From the NCBI RefSeq assembly GCF_014654895.1, contig NZ_BNBE01000004.1:434001-498000 (forward strand): a DNA stretch of 64,000 nucleotides, given 5' to 3'. The stretch's first letter is position 1, and each line of letters opens with the position of its first letter. Below, piece after piece: positions 1-7,344 of this stretch. Under the pieces are notes generated by a model that made no database searches, was not told where the DNA came from, and saw nothing but the letters and a program-made list of their open reading frames with translations. The position numbers were made by a program, and so were the translations under genes. The stretch comes from Streptomyces filamentosus. GTDB lineage: Bacteria > Actinomycetota > Actinomycetes > Streptomycetales > Streptomycetaceae.

Positions 1-267
1 GGGGGTGCGCAGGGCCAGGTCGACGGGGCCGGTGGCGGCCGGGAGGGCGACGGCGGCGGGGGCGTCCAGGTGCACGGTGGTGCGGGGCACCCGGCAGAGG
101 CCGCCCGCTCCGGCGCAGGCGCCGACCGTGACGACGGCCGCGCCCTGGGCGGGTGCGGCGCCCGCGCGGCCGGCCGGCGGGGGCTGCGCCGCGGCGGTGG
201 TGACGAGTACGGCCCCGACGGCGAGGGAGAGCGCTCCCCACCCCTGTACGTATCGGCGTGACGGCAC
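1..267 (-). CDS. Putative secreted protein, N-terminal part (runs off the window)
   Basis: The reading frame is open from a GTG at 267 to the window edge, giving 89 codons with no stop. A GTG at 276 is also in frame, but the AGGGGAGG element at 277-284 sits directly against it and about nine bases ahead of the 267 GTG, which favours the latter. Residues 1-35 look like a Sec signal peptide: an SRRY basic start, a hydrophobic stretch (ALSLAVGAVLVTTAAA) and a Pro/Ala-rich region. The visible mature part has two cysteines (GACAGAGGLCRV). I do not recognise the family; the rest of the gene lies outside the window. Confidence 0.5.
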   Translation of the reverse strand, partial: MPSRRYVQGWGALSLAVGAVLVTTAAAQPPPAGRAGAAPAQGAAVVTVGACAGAGGLCRVPRTTVHLDAPAAVALPAATGPVDLALRTP

Positions 268-413
268 GTCGGACACCCTCCCCTTTCGTCGCTGACCGGT
301 CGGAAGGCCGGCGGACGGGCGCCGACCCGAGCATCAGAACCGACGAGAGGAGAAAAAGATGATCAAGGGCGCGGGCGTGGCGGACCTGAGGTCCGGGAGA
401 CGACCCGAATGGG

Positions 414-902
414 TCAACGGGGCGGTTCCGGAAGCTCCTCGCCGGTCTCCAGCAGCGACTTCAGGCTGGAGACGATCGCGGGCCAGCCCTCCCCGACGAG
501 CCGCCGCACGATGCCGTCCGCCTCCAGGCCGGCGTGGGCGACGGTCAGCCGGACCGTGGCGTCGCCGGAGGGTTCGAGGGTGAAGGTGACCGTGGACCTG
601 CGCTCGCGGGAGAGGAGCCCGTACACCTCGTCGTCCAGGCCGACCGCCTTCGCCCATTCGGGGGTGAAGGTGTGCCAGGTGTAGGAGAGCAGGCGCCCCG
701 GGACCGCCTCGACGACGACCTGTTCGGGGTCGGCGGTGCGGCGGCCGCCCTCGTCCCAGACCATCGGCGCGCCGGGGACCCACTCCGTCTCGAAGGCCAC
801 GCCCCAGTAGCGCCGGGTCAGTTCCGGCTCCGTCAGCGCCTTCCACAGGTCGTCCGGGGTGGTCCTGATGTAGCTGGTGTAGGCGTACGCGTCGGTGTCC
901 AT
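414..902 (-). CDS. SRPBCC / AHSA1-type (activator of Hsp90 ATPase homologue) domain protein
   Basis: A 162-residue single-domain protein of the START/Bet v1 helix-grip fold. The family signature is visible near the N-terminus (DLWKALTEPELTRRYWG at about 18-34) and again in the WDEGG and YTWHTF segments. Members bind small hydrophobic ligands in a central cavity, and most bacterial ones have no known substrate. It is transcribed divergently from the PadR-type regulator starting at 1098. The palindrome at 1049-1078 lies between them, so PadR probably controls both genes; regulators of the PadR or ArsR type beside an AHSA1 gene are common. The family call is confident, but no substrate can be given. 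Confidence 0.85.
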   Translation of the reverse strand: MDTDAYAYTSYIRTTPDDLWKALTEPELTRRYWGVAFETEWVPGAPMVWDEGGRRTADPEQVVVEAVPGRLLSYTWHTFTPEWAKAVGLDDEVYGLLSRERRSTVTFTLEPSGDATVRLTVAHAGLEADGIVRRLVGEGWPAIVSSLKSLLETGEELPEPPR

Positions 903-1048
903 GGCGCTGCTCTCGCTCCTCCGGCCCCCGGTCGGCTCCCCGTGGTGTCTGGTGGTCCACCAGCCTAGGCAGAGCGCGGGGCCGCTGCCAGGCAGGCCGT
1001 ACGGGGCCGGAGCCCCGGCCCCGTCGAAGTCGTACAGGTGCGGTCGAA

Positions 1049-1078
1049 GTTGAATAGGTGCGGAGGAAACTATTCAAC
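1049..1078. promoter_or_regulatory. Palindromic operator in the divergent SRPBCC/padR promoter region
   Basis: GTTGAATAG (1049-1057) and CTATTCAAC (1070-1078) form a perfect 9-bp inverted repeat with a 12-bp spacer. It is AT-rich against the local background. A -10-like TAGCGT follows at 1086-1091, only seven bases before the padR ATG at 1098, so the padR transcript may be leaderless and the palindrome would sit over its -35 region. This fits autoregulation by the adjacent PadR-type protein; that regulator-site pairing is inference. Confidence 0.7.
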
Positions 1079-1097
1079 GGGCTGCTAGCGTGTCCGG

Positions 1098-1697
1098 ATG
1101 TCCCTCAAGCACGCCGTCCTCGCAGCTCTCCTGGAGGGCGAGGCATCCGGATACGACCTCGCCAAGATCTTCGACGTGTCCGTCGCCAATTTCTGGGCCG
1201 CCACCCCCCAGCAGCTCTACCGCGAGCTCGACCGGCTCTCGGCGGCCGGGCTGATCACCGCGCGGGTGGTCGAGCAGGAAAGGCGCCCGAACAAGCGGAT
1301 GTTCAGCCTCACTCCGGAGGGGCGCCGGGACCTCGACTCCTTCACCTCCGTGGCACCGCGGCCGACCGCGGTGCGCGACGAGCTGATGGTGCAGGTGCAG
1401 GCGTGCGACGGCGGGGACACCGAGGCCGTACGGGGCTTCGTGGCACGTCACATGGAAGCCTCGCGGGACAAGCTCGCGCGGTACGGGCGGCTGCGGGAGT
1501 GGCTGCTCGGCGGCCGGGACGAGGAGACCTACCTGCGCGAGGCCGACCGCGTGGGACCGTATCTGACGCTGCTGCGCGGCCGGCTGATGGAGGAGGAGAA
1601 CCTCCGCTGGGGCGAGCGGGTGCTCGCGGTACTGGACGCCCGGATCGCCGCGGGACGGGGCGGCAGCGGGGTGACGCGGACTCCTACCCTGCGGTAG
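1098..1697 (+). CDS. PadR family transcriptional regulator
   Basis: This 199-residue protein has an N-terminal PadR winged helix: the first helix and turn at about 5-30 (LEGEASGYDLAKIF), the recognition region at 38-55 (TPQQLYRELDRLSAAG) and the wing at 56-77 with RRPNKRMFSLT before TPEGRRDL. Residues 90-190 form a long helical dimerisation part with alternating charged residues, typical of the larger PadR subfamily with a Vir-type C-terminal domain. PadR proteins are usually repressors that bind small aromatics or other drugs. It faces the SRPBCC gene across a perfect inverted repeat, its likely operator. The effector is unknown. Confidence 0.92.
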   Translation: MSLKHAVLAALLEGEASGYDLAKIFDVSVANFWAATPQQLYRELDRLSAAGLITARVVEQERRPNKRMFSLTPEGRRDLDSFTSVAPRPTAVRDELMVQVQACDGGDTEAVRGFVARHMEASRDKLARYGRLREWLLGGRDEETYLREADRVGPYLTLLRGRLMEEENLRWGERVLAVLDARIAAGRGGSGVTRTPTLR

Positions 1698-1784
1698 AAC
1701 TCTCGGGTAGCCCTCGGGAAGGCCGGCGGGCGCGGGAAGGGCGGACGCCGGGGAACGGCGCGCCCGGCGAAGGGGCGGACCTCC

Positions 1785-2243
1785 ATGAACGTCGGTGACC
1801 TCGTCGAGGACTTCACCCTTCCGGACGAAACCGGTGCCTCGCGCTCCCTCGGCGGACTGCTGGCCGAGGGGCCGGTCGTCCTCTTCTTCTACCCGGCGGC
1901 GATGACGCCCGGCTGCACCGCCGAGGCCTGCCACTTCCGCGACCTGGCCGCCGAGTTCCGCGCCGCGGGCGCGCTGCCCGTGGGGGTGAGCGGGGACGCG
2001 GTGGAGCGGCAGCGGGAGTTCACCGAGCGGCACTCCCTCGGCTATCCGCTGCTCTCCGACCCCGAGGGCCGGGTGCGGGAGCGCTTCGGCGTGCGGCGCG
2101 GCTTCTCGCTGGCGCCGACGAAGCGGGTCACCTTCGTCATCGGGCAGGACCGGCGGGTGAAGGAGGTCGTCCGCAGCGAGCTGCGGATGAGCGCCCACGC
2201 GGACCGCGCGCTCGCGGCCCTGGCGGCCCTGCGCACCTCCTGA
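1785..2243 (+). CDS. bcp: Peroxiredoxin, PrxQ/BCP type
   Basis: This 152-residue AhpC/TSA fold protein reduces hydrogen peroxide and organic peroxides with thiols, normally via thioredoxin. The peroxidatic cysteine is Cys44 in the TPGCTAEAC motif and the resolving cysteine is Cys49, five residues on; that spacing is diagnostic of atypical two-Cys PrxQ/BCP enzymes. The supporting strand FFYPAAMTPGCT and the later DPEGRVRERFGV segment also match. There is no signal peptide, so it is cytoplasmic. The length is normal for the family. It stands alone, 87 bp after padR, and I see no OxyR- or OhrR-type operator. Confidence 0.9.
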   Translation: MNVGDLVEDFTLPDETGASRSLGGLLAEGPVVLFFYPAAMTPGCTAEACHFRDLAAEFRAAGALPVGVSGDAVERQREFTERHSLGYPLLSDPEGRVRERFGVRRGFSLAPTKRVTFVIGQDRRVKEVVRSELRMSAHADRALAALAALRTS

Positions 2244-2348
2244 CCCGGCCGCCGGCGGGCCCGCCACGACATGCGGGCGCGGGCCGGACGGGTGAGACTC
2301 GCTCCAACGCACGGCCTCCCGGCCGGCGAGCGAACGGAGTGTGCAGGA

Positions 2349-2756
2349 ATGGACGACTACCCTCTCCTGAACGTCTTCTGGACGATGCTGTGGTTCTTCC
2401 TCTGGATCATGTGGCTCTTCCTGCTCTTCAAGGTGATCACGGACATCTTCCGGGACCACGGGCTGAGCGGCTGGGGCAAGGCCGGCTGGCTGATCTTCTG
2501 CATCGTGCTCCCCTACCTGGGCGTCCTGGTCTACGTCATCGCCCGCGGCAGGAGCATGGGCGAGCGTGACGCAAAGCAGGCGAAGGACGCGGAGGCCCGT
2601 TTCCAGGAGTACATCCGGCAGACGGCCGGGACCCAGGCCGCCGCGAGCGGCTCCCCGAGCGCCACCGACGAACTGACGCGGCTGGCGGACCTGAAGGAGA
2701 AGGGCGCGATCTCCGAGGAGGAGTTCCAGCAGGCGAAGGCCAAGGTCCTCGCCTGA
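2349..2756 (+). CDS. Small membrane protein with PLDc-N-like segment and C-terminal SHOCT domain
   Basis: This 135-residue protein starts at the ATG at 2349, preceded by GGAG about ten bases upstream; an upstream in-frame ATG at 2271 adds a region without family features. Two membrane segments lie at about 8-32 (very Trp/Phe-rich, WTMLWFFLWIMWLFLLF) and 46-66 (WLIFCIVLPYLGVLVYVIA), the usual arrangement of the PLDc N-terminal domain. Residues 107-134 form a SHOCT motif (ELTRLADLKEKGAISEEEF). Proteins with this layout are abundant in actinobacteria and generally uncharacterised; SHOCT is a short helical module thought to mediate oligomerisation. No operon partner is evident. Confidence 0.88.
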   Translation: MDDYPLLNVFWTMLWFFLWIMWLFLLFKVITDIFRDHGLSGWGKAGWLIFCIVLPYLGVLVYVIARGRSMGERDAKQAKDAEARFQEYIRQTAGTQAAASGSPSATDELTRLADLKEKGAISEEEFQQAKAKVLA

Positions 2757-2817
2757 CCCCCTCCCCGCCCTCCATTCCGCCCGATCGCGGCGGCCCCGTG
2801 TCCCGGACCCGCACCCT

Positions 2818-2841
2818 TAATGCGAGTCCGGGATACCGCTT
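2818..2841. promoter_or_regulatory. Candidate NsrR site in the nsrR promoter
   Basis: TAATGCGA followed at fixed distance by TACC (2834-2837) aligns without gaps with the stronger site upstream of hmp at 3354-3377, sharing the AAnnCGA and TACC half-site cores. It ends just before a -10-like TACGGT (2845-2850), which lies seven bases ahead of the GTG at 2857. NsrR would therefore cover the -35 region of its own, probably leaderless, transcript. It is a weaker match than the hmp site, as expected for an autoregulatory site. Confidence 0.5.
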
Positions 2842-2856
2842 TGATACGGTCGGCGC

Positions 2857-3300
2857 GTGAGGTTGACCAAGTTCACCGACCTGGCCCTGCGTGCCGTGAT
2901 GCGCCTGGCGGTCGCCGACGGCGAGGAGCCCGTCACCACGCGCGCGGTGGCGGAGGAGATGGCGGTGCCCCACGCCCACATGGCGAAGGTGGTCACCCGG
3001 CTCCAGCACCTCGGCGTGGTGGAGGCCCGGCGCGGACGCGGCGGCGGGCTCGCGCTCACGGACTTCGGCCGGCACTCGTCGGTGGGCTGGCTGACCAGGA
3101 CCCTGGAGGGCGACGAGGAGGTCGTCGGCTGCGAGGCCGATCCGCCGTGCCCGCTGCGGGCGGCCTGTCGGCTCCGCGGCGCGCTGCGGGAGGCCCAGGA
3201 CGCCTTCTACCGCGCGCTCGACCCGCTGACGGTAGCCGATCTCGTACGGTCGCCGACCGGTCCCGTACTCCTCTCGCTGACCCCACACCCTCCGTCCTGA
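2857..3300 (+). CDS. nsrR: Rrf2 family iron-sulfur transcriptional repressor NsrR
   Basis: This 147-residue protein has the Rrf2 winged helix at residues 1-75 (TKFTDLALRAVMRL, then HAHMAKVVTRLQHLG) and a cluster of three cysteines, Cys92, Cys98 and Cys104 (GCEADPPCPLRAAC). With Asp8, these are the residues known to ligate the [4Fe-4S] cluster of Streptomyces NsrR, allowing for a one-residue offset. The cluster reacts with nitric oxide, which releases the repressor from DNA. It lies directly upstream of hmp, its classical target, and both promoters carry candidate NsrR sites. The GTG start is supported by a -10-like element seven bases ahead, which suggests a leaderless mRNA. Confidence 0.95.
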   Translation: MRLTKFTDLALRAVMRLAVADGEEPVTTRAVAEEMAVPHAHMAKVVTRLQHLGVVEARRGRGGGLALTDFGRHSSVGWLTRTLEGDEEVVGCEADPPCPLRAACRLRGALREAQDAFYRALDPLTVADLVRSPTGPVLLSLTPHPPS

Positions 3301-3353
3301 CCTCCCGCACGCTTCCCGCCCGGCGCCCGCCGCACGGGATTTCCTCTCTCCTT

Positions 3354-3377
3354 AAACACGAAGATCACCTACCAGAA
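3354..3377. promoter_or_regulatory. NsrR operator upstream of hmp
   Basis: The site begins AAACACGAAG (3354-3363) and ends CTACCAGAA (3369-3377). It closely resembles the 11-1-11 NsrR site known from Streptomyces hmpA promoters (AACACGAA ... CTACCAA). It lies immediately upstream of the flavohaemoglobin gene and overlaps the region where its promoter must be. Binding by the product of the adjacent nsrR is strongly expected. Confidence 0.8.
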
Positions 3378-3388
3378 TGCGAGTTCCG

Positions 3389-4576
3389 ATGCTGTCCGAG
3401 CAGGCCGTCCCCGTCGTCCGCGCCACGCTGCCCGCCGTCGGCGGAGCACTCGACCGGATCACCGAGCGCTTCTACGGACGTCTCTTCGACGCCCACCCCG
3501 AACTGCTGCGGGACCTCTTCAACCGGGGCAACCAGGCCAACGGGGACCAGCGCAAGGCCCTCGCCGGCTCCGTGGCCGCCTTCGCCGTCGCCCTCCTGGA
3601 GCACCCGGACACCCGCCCGGACACCCTGCTCTCCCGCATCGCGCACAAGCACGCCTCCCTCGGCGTCACCGCGGACCAGTACAAGATCGTGCACGAGCAC
3701 CTCTTCGCCGCGATCGTCGAGGTGCTCGGCGAGGCCGTCACCCCCGAGGTCGCCCAGGCCTGGGACGAGGTCTACTGGCTGATGGCGAACGCGCTCATAG
3801 CCCTGGAGGGCCGCCTCTACCAGGAGGCGGGCGTCGAGGAGGGAGCGGTCTGGCGCACGGTACGGATCGCGGAGCGGCGCGAGGAGACCGCGGACACCGT
3901 CTCCCTCACCCTCACGGACCCCGACGGCTCGCCGCTGCCGCCCTTCCGCCCCGGCCAGTACGTCAGCGTCCGCGTCGCCCTCCCCGACGGCGCCCACCAG
4001 ATCCGCCAGTACAGCCTCTCCTCCGCCCCCGGCCGCCCCGCCTGGCGGATCACCGTCAAGCGGGTCGACGGCGACCCGGCCGGAGAGGTCTCCCAGCAGC
4101 TCCACGCCCACGCGGCGGCCGGCGACCTCCTGGAGGTCTCCGCCCCCTTCGGCGACCTCGTGCTGCCCGAGGGCGACGGCCCCCTGCTGCTGGCCTCCGC
4201 CGGCATCGGCAGCACCCCGATGCTCTCCATGCTCGACCACCTGGCCACCGCCGGCGCCCGGCGCCCGGTCCTCGTCGTGCACGCCGACCGCTCCCCCGAG
4301 GCCCACGCCCACGCCGAGGAGCTGCGCGAGCTCGTCGGCCGGCTGCCGGAGGCCAGCCTGCACCTCTGGTACGAGGAGCCCGGCACGTCCGGTGCCCGCG
4401 AGGGCCTCGCCGACGTGACCTCCCTGGAGGTGCCGGCCGGCACGAGCGCGTACCTCTGCGGCCCGCTCCCCTTCCTGCGGGCGGTCCGGGGCGACCTCGT
4501 CGCAACCGGCGTCGCCGCGGCCGACGTCCACTACGAGGTCTTCGGTCCGGACCTCTGGCTCGGCGCCTCCGCCTGA
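3389..4576 (+). CDS. hmp: Flavohaemoglobin, nitric oxide dioxygenase
   Basis: This protein of about 395 residues converts NO plus oxygen to nitrate using NAD(P)H. The globin domain covers about 1-140, with Tyr29 (B10, in RFYGRLF) and the proximal haem histidine near 88 (HKHASLG). A ferredoxin-reductase-type FAD domain follows, with the RQYSLS flavin motif, and then an NAD domain with AGIGSTPM and the C-terminal EVFGPDLW. I chose the ATG at 3389 because family members begin MLSEQ; an ATG at 3377 would add four residues inside the NsrR operator. The nearest regulator, nsrR, is 88 bp upstream, so expression should be induced by NO. Confidence 0.95.
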   Translation: MLSEQAVPVVRATLPAVGGALDRITERFYGRLFDAHPELLRDLFNRGNQANGDQRKALAGSVAAFAVALLEHPDTRPDTLLSRIAHKHASLGVTADQYKIVHEHLFAAIVEVLGEAVTPEVAQAWDEVYWLMANALIALEGRLYQEAGVEEGAVWRTVRIAERREETADTVSLTLTDPDGSPLPPFRPGQYVSVRVALPDGAHQIRQYSLSSAPGRPAWRITVKRVDGDPAGEVSQQLHAHAAAGDLLEVSAPFGDLVLPEGDGPLLLASAGIGSTPMLSMLDHLATAGARRPVLVVHADRSPEAHAHAEELRELVGRLPEASLHLWYEEPGTSGAREGLADVTSLEVPAGTSAYLCGPLPFLRAVRGDLVATGVAAADVHYEVFGPDLWLGASA

Positions 4577-4585
4577 CCCGCCCCC

Positions 4586-4620
4586 GGCCGGATCCGGGAG
4601 CCCGCGCCCCGGACCCGGCC
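4586..4620 (+). terminator. Transcription terminator after hmp
   Basis: GGCCGGATCCGGG (4586-4598) pairs with CCCGGACCCGGCC (4608-4620) with one mismatch, leaving a 9-base loop. There is no U-tract, as is usual for GC-rich actinobacterial terminators. It lies ten bases after the hmp stop. Confidence 0.7.
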
Positions 4621-4742
4621 AAGATCCACTCCGTGTGACCCTTCGATCCCCAAGCACCGTGGCGTTCCCGCTGCGGATCCTGCATAGTGTGGGCGCGGAT
4701 CGGCCTCGTAATCAGTGGGCCGACAGGGAATGGACGGAAGCG

Positions 4743-5507
4743 ATGGGATCGTACGGAGCGGGCGGCACCCACCTCGACGCGCAGCGGCCGGTACGGGGGA
4801 TCGCCCTCGACATCGGCAGTTCACGGACCCGGGCGTGGGCCCCGGGGGCGGGCGTCTTCGCGGACGTGCCGAGCGCGCCGGTCCAGCGCGGCCAGGCCCC
4901 GGACGACTCCTCCCGGCTGCTGCTCCTGAAGCGGCTGGCCGCCTCCGCCCCCGGCGGGGAGAGCCACGACACCGTCGTGATGCTGGCCCACCCGGTGCTC
5001 GCCGCGCCCGCGGAACGCGAGGCGGTCCGCCGGGTGGTGGCCGGCCTCGGCCCGGTCCGGGTGATCGCCGTCGACAGCGCCCGCGCCGCCGCGGCCTACG
5101 CGGCCCCGCCCGGCGGCGGTCCGCTGCTCGTGGTGGACCTCGGGGCCCGGCTGACCGAGGTCACGCTCGTCGTGGACGGCCAGGTGCAGGACGCCCGGCT
5201 CGCGGAGCTCGGCGTGGACGACCTCCCGGCCCACGGCGACGTGCCGGACGCCGTGGCGGGCACCGCCGCGGACATGGTGAGCGACCTGTGGCGCGAGGAC
5301 CGCACCGGCGCGGTCCGCGGGGCGCTGCGCCGCGGCGTCCTGGTGACCGGCGGCGGGGCGCTGCGGCTCGACGTGACCGCCCGCCTGGCCCACGTGCTGC
5401 GCGGCCGGGTCCGGCTGGCCAACGACCCCGCGACCAGCGTGGTCCGGGGCGCCGGACTGATGCTCGCCTCCGCCCTGCGCCACCCCGGGACCCGGCACAC
5501 CCTGTAG
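4743..5507 (+). CDS. MreB-like actin-fold ATPase (short form)
   Basis: This 254-residue protein carries actin-superfamily signatures: phosphate-1 at 21-29 (ALDIGSSRT), phosphate-2 at 131-140 (VDLGARLTEV) and the adenosine motif near 200-206 (LVTGGGA). True MreB is about 340 residues, so roughly a quarter is missing, mainly between phosphate-1 and phosphate-2. Streptomycetes carry a short MreB-like protein of this kind besides MreB and Mbl (SCO6166 in S. coelicolor), with a role reported in spore-wall formation. This gene probably belongs to that group. A -10-like CATAGT lies at 4683-4688. No mreCD or pbp genes adjoin it. Confidence 0.8.
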   Translation: MGSYGAGGTHLDAQRPVRGIALDIGSSRTRAWAPGAGVFADVPSAPVQRGQAPDDSSRLLLLKRLAASAPGGESHDTVVMLAHPVLAAPAEREAVRRVVAGLGPVRVIAVDSARAAAAYAAPPGGGPLLVVDLGARLTEVTLVVDGQVQDARLAELGVDDLPAHGDVPDAVAGTAADMVSDLWREDRTGAVRGALRRGVLVTGGGALRLDVTARLAHVLRGRVRLANDPATSVVRGAGLMLASALRHPGTRHTL

Positions 5508-5878
5508 CGGAGGCACGCCGGCCCCCCGGGCCTGCAACCGACGGGCCGGAAGTGGGGATCATCGTGGACGGTGACGGCGGCCCCCGTACCGAGCGTCACG
5601 GAGAGTTCCCGCTGCCCCGTCCCGAAGAGGACGGCCCGGAGGGCCCGGCCCCCGGCCGGCGCGCGCGGCTCGGCGGTCTCCCTGAGCCCGCGGTCGGCGA
5701 GGCAGTCGTCGACGCGTCTCCGCTCCGCCGCCCGGAGAAGGGCGTCCTGCTCCGTGCGCGCGGTCGGCACCAGATGGCGGCCCGGCGGGCCGGAACGGGC
5801 GGAGGCGGAGTCGGCGAGCAGAGCCAGCGAGGCGGCCAGCAGGGCCCGGCGGGTGAACGACGGAGTGGCGGGCGGCAT
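5508..5878 (-). pseudogene. Decayed small secreted-protein gene (5' part only)
   Basis: The frame from the ATG at 5878, with AAGGGGG just upstream, encodes a convincing signal peptide (TRRALLAASLALLADSASA). It continues into a segment typical of small secreted Streptomyces proteins (RRVDDCLADRGL ... GQRELSVTLGTGAAVTVH). In relatives such a region is followed by a Gly-Cys motif and a longer helical C-terminus. Here the frame has no stop after the Cys-containing segment and continues to 5096 antisense to the MreB-like gene, without family-like sequence. I read it as a gene truncated from its 3' side, with the boundary near 5508-5550. It could instead encode a shortened functional peptide. Confidence 0.4.
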
Positions 5879-6386
5879 GATTCCCCCTTGGCACGCGGTG
5901 GCACCGCGGTCCTGCGGCGCCCGGTCGACGGGGGCCGGACGATGACCACCGGCCGACCCGAACGATTACTGCCCGTGACCGCCGCGGTCATGCCGCGGCT
6001 CACTCGAACGGGTCGAACGCGCCGTCGCGCGCGCCTCTCGGGCGCCGCGCGGGCCCCTTGGAAAAGCCTCGGACACCAAGGGGCTCGGGCACACAGCCCC
6101 CGGCACACAGGCCCCGGACATGGTGGAGCCCCGGCTGGACGGGGGATTCCAGCCGGGGCCGCTCACCGTGACGGACGAAGGGCGGTCACCTCTGGGGGGG
6201 ACCTTGGGGACCGGGCCCCTTCGTCGTCACATACAGGAGAACGGTGGACGTTTGCGTAATGTTCCGGAACGTCTGGATGAACGGTGTGAGTCGGGTCACC
6301 CGTCTCCCGTACCGGCGTCTTCGCACGGCCCGCCCCGTCCGGCTCCGCCCGGTCGCCACGGGCCGATCACCGGAACCGGAAGCCGG
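5879..6386. other. Non-coding interval between the decayed gene and the polysaccharide deacetylase
   Basis: I see no credible gene here. It contains a strong hairpin at 6128-6159. It also has a longer imperfect inverted repeat, GTGACGGACGAAGGG near 6168 against CCCTTCGTCGTCAC near 6218-6231, with about 36 bases between the arms. A perfect 10-bp palindrome GTTCCGGAAC lies at 6261-6270. The interval receives transcripts from neither side obviously, because the deacetylase ends at 6387 pointing into it. Confidence 0.5.
6128..6159. terminator. Strong stem-loop, probable terminator for the deacetylase transcript
   Basis: GCCCCGGCTGGA (6128-6139) and TCCAGCCGGGGC (6148-6159) form a perfect 12-bp stem with an 8-base loop. 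It lies about 230 bases beyond the stop of the minus-strand polysaccharide deacetylase, in a gene-free stretch. Confidence 0.6.
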
Positions 6387-7172
6387 TCAGTCGTCCTTCT
6401 CGGGCCGGTAGACGGCGCCGGCGCGGGCGGCGCCGGGGGCGAGGAGCTCGGGGACGGTGACGAAGGTGTAGCCCTGGCGCTGGAGCTCGTCGATGATGCC
6501 GGGGACCGCCGGCACGGTGCCGTCGTATATGTCGTGGAGCAGGATGATGCCGTCGCGGTGCGCCTGGGTCAGGACGCGTTCCCGGATCAGCGCGGAGTCG
6601 GTGGTGGAGTAGTCCTTGGCCGTGATGCTCCACAGCACCTGCGCGAGGCCGAGCTCGCGGCTGACCTCGCTCACGGTGGAGTCGGTCCGCCCCTGCGGCG
6701 GGCGCATGAGGACGGGCTTGCGGCCTGTGATCCTCTCGACGGCGTCCTGGGTCCGGGACAGCTCCTCGCGCACCTCGCCCTCGTCGAGGTCGGTGAGGAT
6801 GCGGTGGGACCAGGTGTGGTTGGCGACCTCGTGTCCCTCGTCCGCGATCCGCCGGACGACCTTCGGATAGCGGTCGACGTGCTTGTGCCCCAGCAGGAAG
6901 AAGGTGGCGGGGACCTTCTTCTCCTTCAGGACGTCGAGCAGGTGCGGGGTGTCCTTCCCCGGCCCGGCGTCGAAGGTGAGGGCGATGCACTTCGCCTCCG
7001 CGCAGTCGACCCGGCGGGAACCCGCGCCCGCCTTCCCGTCGTCGCCCGCGTCGGCCCGCGCGGCCTGCGGGGTGACCGTGTCCACCCCGCAGCCGCCGAG
7101 GGTGAGCATCAGCGTGGCGGCGAGCAGGGCGGCGGTCCTCCCACCCCGACGGCCCGGCCTGGATCGGAACAT
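6387..7172 (-). CDS. Polysaccharide deacetylase lipoprotein (NodB/CE4 family)
   Basis: The start at 7172 is chosen because GGGGAAAG lies about 12 bases upstream and a lipoprotein signal begins at once. The 261-residue product has lipobox LTLGGC with Cys28, so it should be anchored outside the membrane. CE4 motifs are present: TFDAGP (Asp68 as the usual catalytic base), HTWSH (His119 and His123, metal ligands), RPPQGRTD, and LLHDIYDGT near the C-terminus. The second Asp of the canonical TFDDGP, a metal ligand, is Ala69, a variant I know from other Streptomyces members. The likely role is N-deacetylation of a cell-wall or extracellular glycan. Confidence 0.9.
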   Translation of the reverse strand: MFRSRPGRRGGRTAALLAATLMLTLGGCGVDTVTPQAARADAGDDGKAGAGSRRVDCAEAKCIALTFDAGPGKDTPHLLDVLKEKKVPATFFLLGHKHVDRYPKVVRRIADEGHEVANHTWSHRILTDLDEGEVREELSRTQDAVERITGRKPVLMRPPQGRTDSTVSEVSRELGLAQVLWSITAKDYSTTDSALIRERVLTQAHRDGIILLHDIYDGTVPAVPGIIDELQRQGYTFVTVPELLAPGAARAGAVYRPEKDD

Positions 7173-7344
7173 GGTGGTACCCGCTTTCCCCGGTTTCATG
7201 ATCGGAACGGCCGCGTCCACGCCTGGTCAGGGCGGGTTCCCAGCGGCCGTTCCGAACTCTACACACGGTGTATACGGGCTCCGGAAAGGGGGTCCCCCCT
7301 CCCCCTCTCCGCTCCTCCCCGGCCGCCGTTCCGCCGGGCCGGGA

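Noticed and set aside
381..395. 15-bp palindrome CGGACCTGAGGTCCG as a terminator
   Set aside because: The centre leaves only a one-base loop, so a stable terminator hairpin is unlikely; it could be a binding site but nothing supports that.
359..583. Plus-strand ATG with a strong AGGAG six bases upstream
   Set aside because: The start signal is good, but the 74-residue product is low complexity, antisense to the SRPBCC 3' end, and shows no conserved pattern. It may be a chance or fossil start.
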